This document shows positions 58,955 through 64,000 of a DNA stretch of 64,000 nt, piece after piece (positions within the stretch are counted from its first letter, which is position 1; the number at the start of each line of letters is the position of its first letter). The notes beneath the pieces were generated by a model. The model was not told where the DNA came from. It was given only the letters and a program-made list of their open reading frames with translations, and did not search any database. The DNA is from Devosia geojensis (GTDB lineage: Bacteria; Pseudomonadota; Alphaproteobacteria; Rhizobiales; Devosiaceae), in the NCBI RefSeq assembly GCF_000969415.1, contig NZ_JZEX01000087.1, forward strand, positions 1 to 64,000, written 5' to 3'. The position numbers were made by a program, and so were the translations under genes.

Positions 58955-60223
58955 ATGCCGTCATCGTCCTCCATCGCCGAAACCGCGACGTTTTTCCCGC
59001 CAAACGAGGAGGAGATGGCGCTCGCCCGCCGTCTCGCGCCGGTCATCCGCTTTTGCGACAACGAGCCCTTCCTGCCCTCCCGCGTCGGAGTGAGTGTGCT
59101 TCACGAATCCACGCAGTCCCCCTCCGCGACGCTGCAGATCTCCTTCGAGCCGGGTATCGCCAAGGTCATTGAGTATGCGATCTGGTGGGACTGGGACATT
59201 CAGCACCTCTACGAGCTCGAGCACATCTGGCTGAAGCTCGACGCCGAAGACCGCGTGGTCGCCGTCTGCGCCAGTTCCCACGGCCACATGCTCGAGATGC
59301 ATGGGCCGGACGGGGCGCTGCCGATGGAGGAGGGGCGCGTCGTCGTCTATTCGACCCCCGGCAAGCACGCCTTCACCGCGACGCTCGAAGAACAATCGAA
59401 GACGGCTGAGGGCACGATCGTCTCCTGCCTCGATCTTGCCGGCCGCGGCGGCGTCCTCATCAACGACATGTTCCGGGCCGAGTTCACCGCGCTGACGGCG
59501 GAGGACCACCGGGTCGTCAAGCGCTGGCTGCAGGCCCGCTCGTTCCTGCCGGCCTTCCGCTTCGGCCGGCGCTTTGATCTGGCCGATGTCCCGTTCGGCT
59601 CCTGGGCCGAGCTCGCCGAGTTCATTCCGGCGCGCGTCAAGTCGGTGCTGGCGGAAGTCCGCAGCGAGCAGCCCCTGCTGAAGGCCGTCTTCCTCGACAG
59701 CGGCGATACGCTGGTCGATGAATCGACGGAAAAGTTCGACGCGGAAGGCTACGTCATCGCCGCCGATCTCATTCCCGGTGCACTGGAGATGGTCCGCTCG
59801 CTTGCCGAGGAAGGCTACAGGCTCGCGCTCGTCGCCGACGGACGTGTCCGCAGCTTCTCGACGGTCCTCGGCGGCCACGGCATCAGCCCGCACTTCCACG
59901 CGCAGGTCATTTCCGAGTCCGAGGGCTGCGAGAAGCCGGATCAGCGCATGTTCCGGAAAGCCCTGGCGTCCCTCGGCCTGACGGCGGACGATGCCGGCTC
60001 GGTCGTCATGGTGGGCAACCATCTCGAGCGCGATATCAAGGGCGCCAACGGGCTCGGCATCATCAGCATCTGGCAGAACTGGTCCAAGCGCCGCAGCCAC
60101 ATTCCGGCCGATGGCGACGAGGTGCCGCGCTACACCATCCGCTCTCCCGGAGAGTTGCCCGCGCTCCTCGCCGATATCGAGCGGCAGATGGCGCGGGCCC
60201 GCGTCAACCCTTCGCTCGCCTGA
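58955..60223 (+). CDS. HAD-superfamily hydrolase fused to an unknown N-terminal domain
   Basis: The 422 residues split in two. Residues 1-210 form a domain I cannot name, with the notable stretch YAIWWDWDIQHLYELEHIW and CASSHGHMLEMHG, rich in Trp, Asp and His. Residues about 240-410 are a HAD phosphatase-like domain: motif I FLDSGDTLVD (Asp248; Gly rather than Asp at +2), GALEMVRSLAEEGYRLALVA, and motif IV VVMVGNHLERDIKGA. The missing second Asp makes plain phosphatase activity doubtful. A LacI operator upstream and the amino-sugar transport genes downstream suggest a role on the imported compound. Confidence 0.78.
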   Translation: MPSSSSIAETATFFPPNEEEMALARRLAPVIRFCDNEPFLPSRVGVSVLHESTQSPSATLQISFEPGIAKVIEYAIWWDWDIQHLYELEHIWLKLDAEDRVVAVCASSHGHMLEMHGPDGALPMEEGRVVVYSTPGKHAFTATLEEQSKTAEGTIVSCLDLAGRGGVLINDMFRAEFTALTAEDHRVVKRWLQARSFLPAFRFGRRFDLADVPFGSWAELAEFIPARVKSVLAEVRSEQPLLKAVFLDSGDTLVDESTEKFDAEGYVIAADLIPGALEMVRSLAEEGYRLALVADGRVRSFSTVLGGHGISPHFHAQVISESEGCEKPDQRMFRKALASLGLTADDAGSVVMVGNHLERDIKGANGLGIISIWQNWSKRRSHIPADGDEVPRYTIRSPGELPALLADIERQMARARVNPSLA

Positions 60224-60348
60224 GCGAAGGGCCAACCTGGCAGTCCCTCGTCATTTGCGCAACGTTACACGTGTATCGTCATCTGAGTGTCGTCTAGCCC
60301 CGATAGGAAGCGCTCCATCCAGCGCGATATCCCCATAAGGAGGGCCAG

Positions 60349-61707
60349 ATGAGCGTGTTCACGGTGTCGAGGCGTACGGTTCTGAAAGGAGGCGCCGCGG
60401 CGCTCGGGGCAATGGCGTTGTCGCCGCTCGCGGCCCTCGCGCAGACGGCGCGGTTCCCCATTGCCGAGGCGGCCAGGAACCCGCTGAACCTTGCCGAGGG
60501 TACGGCGATCGAGGGCATCTTCTTCGAGGGCGGCTACGGCATCGACTACATCAATCACGCTGCCGACGTGATGAAGGAGCTGCATGCCGGTACGCAGATT
60601 TCCGTGACCGGCATCCAGGGCGTCGCCGACCGCTTGCGCCCGCGCTTCATCGCCGGCAACCCGCCCGACGTCATCGACAATGCCGGTGCCGGCTCGATGG
60701 ATACCTCGGCCCTGCGGACTGAAGGACAGATGGCCGATCTCGCTCCGCTGATGGCGGCTCCGGCGCTCGATACCCCCGATAAGACCTTCGCCGAAACCCT
60801 CTTTGCCGGCTCGCAGACCGGCGGCGTCTACGAGGGCAAGCAGGTGAGCCTGACGGCTCCCTACACGGTCCACGGCATCTGGTACGACCAGGCGCTGATG
60901 CGCGAGAACGGCTGGGAATACCCGCGCACCTGGAGCGCGATGCTCGACTTCTGCGAGACGCTGAAGTCCGCCGGACATACGCCCTGGGCCTATGGCGGCC
61001 GCAATGCCGCCCACTACCTGGTACGCGGCATCGTCTACCCGCTCATCTATAAGCTCGCCGGTCGCCAGGCCGTCGACGACATCATGACGGCGAAGGAAGG
61101 CGCATGGCTGAAGCCTGAAGTGCTCGAAGCAGCCCGCATGGTCGCAGAGCTCGGCAAGGGTGGCTTTATCATGGATGGCTCCGAGGCCTTGAGCCACACC
61201 GAAGCCCAGGCCGAATGGCTGCTCGGCGGCGCCGTGTTCTATCCCTGCGGCAGCTGGATCGAGAACGAGATGCGCGACGTCATCCCGCAAGGCTACGAGA
61301 TGACCATGAGCCCCATCCCCGGCCCCACCGAAGAAACGTTCAACTCGGTCCTCGCCGTCGGCTCGGAGACCTTCTTCGTGCCGAGCGCGGCCAAGAACAT
61401 CACAGGCGGCATGGAGTTCCTGCGCTGCCTTTTCTCCCGCAGCACCGCTGCCTTCTACGCCGAAACGGCCGGCGTCATCATGCCGGTGCAGGGCGTCGAG
61501 GTCGAAACCTTGAGCTCGGCGGTCAAATCCGCCATGGCCGCGGTCACCGAAGCGGGCGAAGACGTCTTCCCGCTCGACCTTCCCTACCAGGCCGTCTGGC
61601 AGGCTTGGGGCGCGCTTTCGCCCGAACTGCTGCAGGGCCGCCTGTCGCCCGAAGACTACGTCGCGGGCATCGAAGAGGCATCCGCCTCCGCCCGGCAAGC
61701 CGCCTGA
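60349..61707 (+). CDS. NgcE-type N-acetylglucosamine/chitobiose-binding protein
   Basis: A 452-residue binding protein exported by the Tat pathway: the leader has SRRTVLKGG with Arg8-Arg9 and a hydrophobic core ending PLAALA-QT. The mature part (FFEGGYGIDYINHAADVMKE and FIAGNPPDVIDNAGAGSMD) matches the NgcE family. It starts behind AAGGAGG. It is followed by a 13-bp-stem hairpin and two permease genes. N-acetylglucosamine or its dimer is the family's usual ligand; here it is inference. Confidence 0.82.
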   Translation: MSVFTVSRRTVLKGGAAALGAMALSPLAALAQTARFPIAEAARNPLNLAEGTAIEGIFFEGGYGIDYINHAADVMKELHAGTQISVTGIQGVADRLRPRFIAGNPPDVIDNAGAGSMDTSALRTEGQMADLAPLMAAPALDTPDKTFAETLFAGSQTGGVYEGKQVSLTAPYTVHGIWYDQALMRENGWEYPRTWSAMLDFCETLKSAGHTPWAYGGRNAAHYLVRGIVYPLIYKLAGRQAVDDIMTAKEGAWLKPEVLEAARMVAELGKGGFIMDGSEALSHTEAQAEWLLGGAVFYPCGSWIENEMRDVIPQGYEMTMSPIPGPTEETFNSVLAVGSETFFVPSAAKNITGGMEFLRCLFSRSTAAFYAETAGVIMPVQGVEVETLSSAVKSAMAAVTEAGEDVFPLDLPYQAVWQAWGALSPELLQGRLSPEDYVAGIEEASASARQAA

Positions 61708-61721
61708 GGTCCATCGCAGCG

Positions 61722-61749
61722 CGCATCCGGCGGACCTCCGCCGGATGCG
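61722..61749 (+). terminator. Intercistronic hairpin after the NgcE-type gene
   Basis: A 13-bp perfect stem CGCATCCGGCGGA / TCCGCCGGATGCG with a two-base loop, the strongest of the five post-binding-protein hairpins. It ends 14 bp before the permease start. Confidence 0.7.
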
Positions 61750-61763
61750 TCCCGAGAACAGCC

Positions 61764-62642
61764 ATGCGCGCGCATCAAATCCGCTTCATCGTCCTGTTGC
61801 TGGTCGTCCCGCTGGGGGCGTATTCGCTTTTCGTCGTCTACCCTTACGTCTGGGCCATCGGCATCAGCCTGACGGAATGGCGGGGGCTTGCAACGCCGCC
61901 GAGTTGGATCGGCTTGGCCAACTTCGCCGCGATCCTCGGCGATCCGGGCTTCTGGAACGCGCTGCGCAACAACGGCGTCTACCTCCTCTTTGTCCCGGTG
62001 GTCACCGTGACGCTCGCGCTCGTGCTCGCCGCACTGATCTGCCAGCGCTGCACGCGCCTGACCGAGTTCTACCGGGTCGTCTTCCTCTTCCCGCAGGTCA
62101 TGTCGATCGTCGTCGTCGCCATCCTCTGGGGCTATGCCTTCCACCCGCGCATCGGCCTTCTCAACAGCGCGCTCGAAGTCTTTGGCATTAACGGACCTTC
62201 CTGGCTCGGTGACCCGAACCTGGCGCAGGCGAGCCTCGTCGCCGTCATCGTCTGGAATTCGGTCGGCTTCCATACGGCGCTCTTCATTGCCGCGATGCGG
62301 GCGGTGCCGGAGACCTACTACGAGGCAGCGCGGCTCGACGGGGCCGGCAACTGGCGCATGTTCCGCGACATCACCCTGCCGCTGCTGCGCGATCCCGTCC
62401 GCACCTCGCTGATGTTCATGGCCTTCGAGGCTTTCGACCTCTTCGCCATCACCCGCATCATGACCGGCGGCGGCCCCAACCACGCCACCGACGTGCTCGC
62501 AACCTACGTCTACGACCAGGCTTTCTCGCTCAGCCGCTTCGGCTACGCTTCGGCGCTGGCGGTGGTGATGTTCGCCCTCATGCTCGGGTTCTCGGCGGTG
62601 ATGCTGCTCGTCATGCGCGAGAACAAGGTGGAGTTCGCCTGA
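61764..62642 (+). CDS. NgcF-type ABC permease
   Basis: A 292-residue permease with six predicted helices. The EAA loop is TYYEAARLDGAGNWRMFRDI followed by TLPLLRDPVRTS. TEWRGLATPPSWIGLANF is typical of amino-sugar permeases. The stop overlaps the next start by one base (TGATG). Confidence 0.87.
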   Translation: MRAHQIRFIVLLLVVPLGAYSLFVVYPYVWAIGISLTEWRGLATPPSWIGLANFAAILGDPGFWNALRNNGVYLLFVPVVTVTLALVLAALICQRCTRLTEFYRVVFLFPQVMSIVVVAILWGYAFHPRIGLLNSALEVFGINGPSWLGDPNLAQASLVAVIVWNSVGFHTALFIAAMRAVPETYYEAARLDGAGNWRMFRDITLPLLRDPVRTSLMFMAFEAFDLFAITRIMTGGGPNHATDVLATYVYDQAFSLSRFGYASALAVVMFALMLGFSAVMLLVMRENKVEFA

Positions 62643-63475
62643 TGCGCTGGCTGGAGCTCGCCTGGGGATCGCTTCGTCACCTCTTCCTCGCCGTCTGGGC
62701 AGCGATCGTCATCGGTCCGCTCGTCTGGGTGGTCGTCACCTCGTTTAAGACGGATCGGGAAATCCTGACGGACCCGTGGTCGCTGCCGCAGGATTGGCAC
62801 GCCGACAACTATTCGCGCGCCTGGGATGTCGCCAACATCGGCGGCTATTTCGTCAACAGCATCACCGTCGTCATCCCGAGCGTGCTCCTGACGCTCGCAC
62901 TCTCAGCGGCGATCTCCTACGTCATCGCGCGCTTCGACTTCCGCGGACGGCAGTTGCTCAACGCCTTCGCCCTCAGCGGGCTGCTGTTCCCCGTGTTCCT
63001 CGCGCTGGTGCCGCTCTTCTTCCTCGCCAATGATCTCGGGCTCACCAACTCGCATCTCGGCCTCTCAGTCATCTACGCGGCCTATTCGATTTCGTTCACG
63101 ACGCTCTTCCTCACCAACTTCTTCCGTACGATTCCTCAGGAATTGCATGAAGCGGCGACGCTCGACGGGGCGGGGGAGTTCCGCATCTTTCTCACCATCA
63201 TGCTGCCGCTGGCCGCGCCCGGGCTCGTCACCATGGGCATCTTCAATTTCATCGGCCAGTGGAACCAGTTCATCCTGCCCTATGTGCTCATCAACGACGA
63301 GCGCCTGTTCGTGCTGCCGCAGGGCATGCAGTACCTGATGATCCAGCAGCAATACGACAGCGACTGGAGCGCGCTTTTTGCTGCCGTGACCATCGTGATG
63401 GTGCCGACCATCGTCATCTACACCGTCTTCCAGCAGCGCATCCAGGCGGCGCTGACCAGCGGTGCGCTCAAATAA
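62642..63475 (+). CDS. NgcG-type ABC permease
   Basis: A 277-residue permease with six predicted helices. The periplasmic segment ILTDPWSLPQDWHADNYSRA and the EAA loop LHEAATLDGAGEFRIFLTIM fit NgcG/DasC. No ATPase gene follows within the window, as in systems that share a MsiK/MalK-type ATPase. Confidence 0.87.
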   Translation: MRWLELAWGSLRHLFLAVWAAIVIGPLVWVVVTSFKTDREILTDPWSLPQDWHADNYSRAWDVANIGGYFVNSITVVIPSVLLTLALSAAISYVIARFDFRGRQLLNAFALSGLLFPVFLALVPLFFLANDLGLTNSHLGLSVIYAAYSISFTTLFLTNFFRTIPQELHEAATLDGAGEFRIFLTIMLPLAAPGLVTMGIFNFIGQWNQFILPYVLINDERLFVLPQGMQYLMIQQQYDSDWSALFAAVTIVMVPTIVIYTVFQQRIQAALTSGALK

Positions 63476-63501
63476 CCTCCTCCAACAAAGGCAAGAGACC
63501 A

Positions 63502-64000
63502 ATGAGGAACAGCCAACGCGCCCTCGGCGCACAATCGCATATCGAAGCCATCACGCCCGACGTCGTCGACTGGCTGAACGAAGCCGGTCGCGCGCTCGAG
63601 GTGGACGATTTCGCGCGCGAGTTCGTGCTCGACGATCCGGAGGCCCATATCGCCGAGCTCGCCCGCCGGCTCGACGGCTTCACCGGCTCGTTCGGCATCC
63701 ACGGACCGGTGCCGACCCCGTCCTTCGTCGTCGGCGATCCGGCGATCCAGGCCATCGTCCTCAAGCGTTTCGAGCAGGCGCTCGGCATCTGCGAACGGAT
63801 CGGGGCGAGCCACATGGTAGTGCATAGCCCCTTCCTGTTCCTCGGGCGCCCCTACATGACCTACGACAACAAGGACGCGCTGCCGCTCGCCATTCAGCGG
63901 GCCGCCGATCTCATCGCGCCGGTCGCGGCGCGCGCGCAGGAAACCGGCGTCGTCCTCTGCCTCGAGAACATCTTCGATCCGACACCCGATCCGATGATCG
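63502..64000 (+). CDS. Sugar phosphate isomerase/epimerase-type TIM barrel (partial)
   Basis: The reading frame is open from the ATG at 63502 to the right edge (166 codons) and is cut by the window. The N-terminal part shows barrel strands GSFGIHGPVP, SHMVVHSPFLF and VVLCLENIFDP, as in AP-endonuclease-2/xylose isomerase-like proteins, where His and Glu bind a metal. Such enzymes often act on sugars taken up by the adjacent transporter. Ribosome-binding site AAGAGA is weak. The C-terminal half is not seen. Confidence 0.75.
   Translation, partial: MRNSQRALGAQSHIEAITPDVVDWLNEAGRALEVDDFAREFVLDDPEAHIAELARRLDGFTGSFGIHGPVPTPSFVVGDPAIQAIVLKRFEQALGICERIGASHMVVHSPFLFLGRPYMTYDNKDALPLAIQRAADLIAPVAARAQETGVVLCLENIFDPTPDPMI

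Noticed and set aside
60255-60275. Third LacI operator near AACGTT before the NgcE gene
   Set aside because: Only the six-base core is symmetric; the flanks do not match the two good sites.

Overview
The window looks like a chromosomal segment of an alphaproteobacterium, most likely Hyphomicrobiales (Devosia-like or rhizobial). This rests on the high GC, the guaB-rsmB-guaA neighbourhood, the density of solute-binding-protein transporters, the heptamer and REP-like repeats between housekeeping genes, and the many LacI, GntR-FCD, RpiR and ROK regulators. Genus is inference only. No tRNA, rRNA or CRISPR array was recognised.

Region 1 (1-8022) is core-like. It holds a small membrane protein, a CGNR zinc-finger regulator behind a clear promoter and operator, guaB (IMP dehydrogenase), rsmB (16S rRNA m5C methyltransferase), an acyltransferase-3 membrane protein, an internally shortened DUF1349 gene and guaA (GMP synthase). 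REP-like inverted repeats fill the gaps on both sides of rsmB. A decayed phage-type integrase overlaps the end of guaA and marks the likely border of accessory DNA.

Region 2 (8.6-12.6 kb) carries a DUF899 protein, an MFS exporter and a small membrane protein on the minus strand, facing a GlxA-type AraC regulator. Region 3 (12.8-20.1 kb) is a sugar-uptake operon: LacI, binding protein, two permeases, an unusual three-part ADP-ribosylglycohydrolase and a MalK-type ATPase. Region 4 (20.3-25.0 kb, minus strand) is a TRAP transporter with an Asp/Glu racemase-family enzyme under an RpiR regulator; a shared operator-like motif lies before both the RpiR gene and the TRAP binding-protein gene.

Region 5 (25.3-43.1 kb) is the most unusual part. 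Two FCD-type GntR regulators sit among a COG0402 amidohydrolase, an NMT1/SsuA-type ABC importer, an atypical SDR, a DapA-family aldolase, a RidA protein, a Rieske oxygenase with its PDR-type reductase, a nitrilase-superfamily amidase, a cyclic amidohydrolase, a NIPSNAP protein and a two-subunit molybdenum hydroxylase. TGGTNNACCA-like palindromes recur before at least four of these transcription units, with a weaker fifth. This suggests one regulon for an N-heterocycle or cyclic amide whose identity is not evident.

Region 6 (43.9-51.2 kb) is a ROK-controlled glycerol-3-phosphate-type importer (ugpBAEC-like) with a glycerophosphodiesterase and an inositol-monophosphatase-family enzyme. Region 7 (51.2-64.0 kb) pairs a minus-strand peptide/nickel-family ABC importer with a divergent LacI gene, a fused HAD protein and an NgcEFG-like amino-sugar importer, ending in a TIM-barrel gene cut by the window edge. 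Nearly identical LacI-type operators precede the two blocks. Strong hairpins follow five of the six binding-protein genes.
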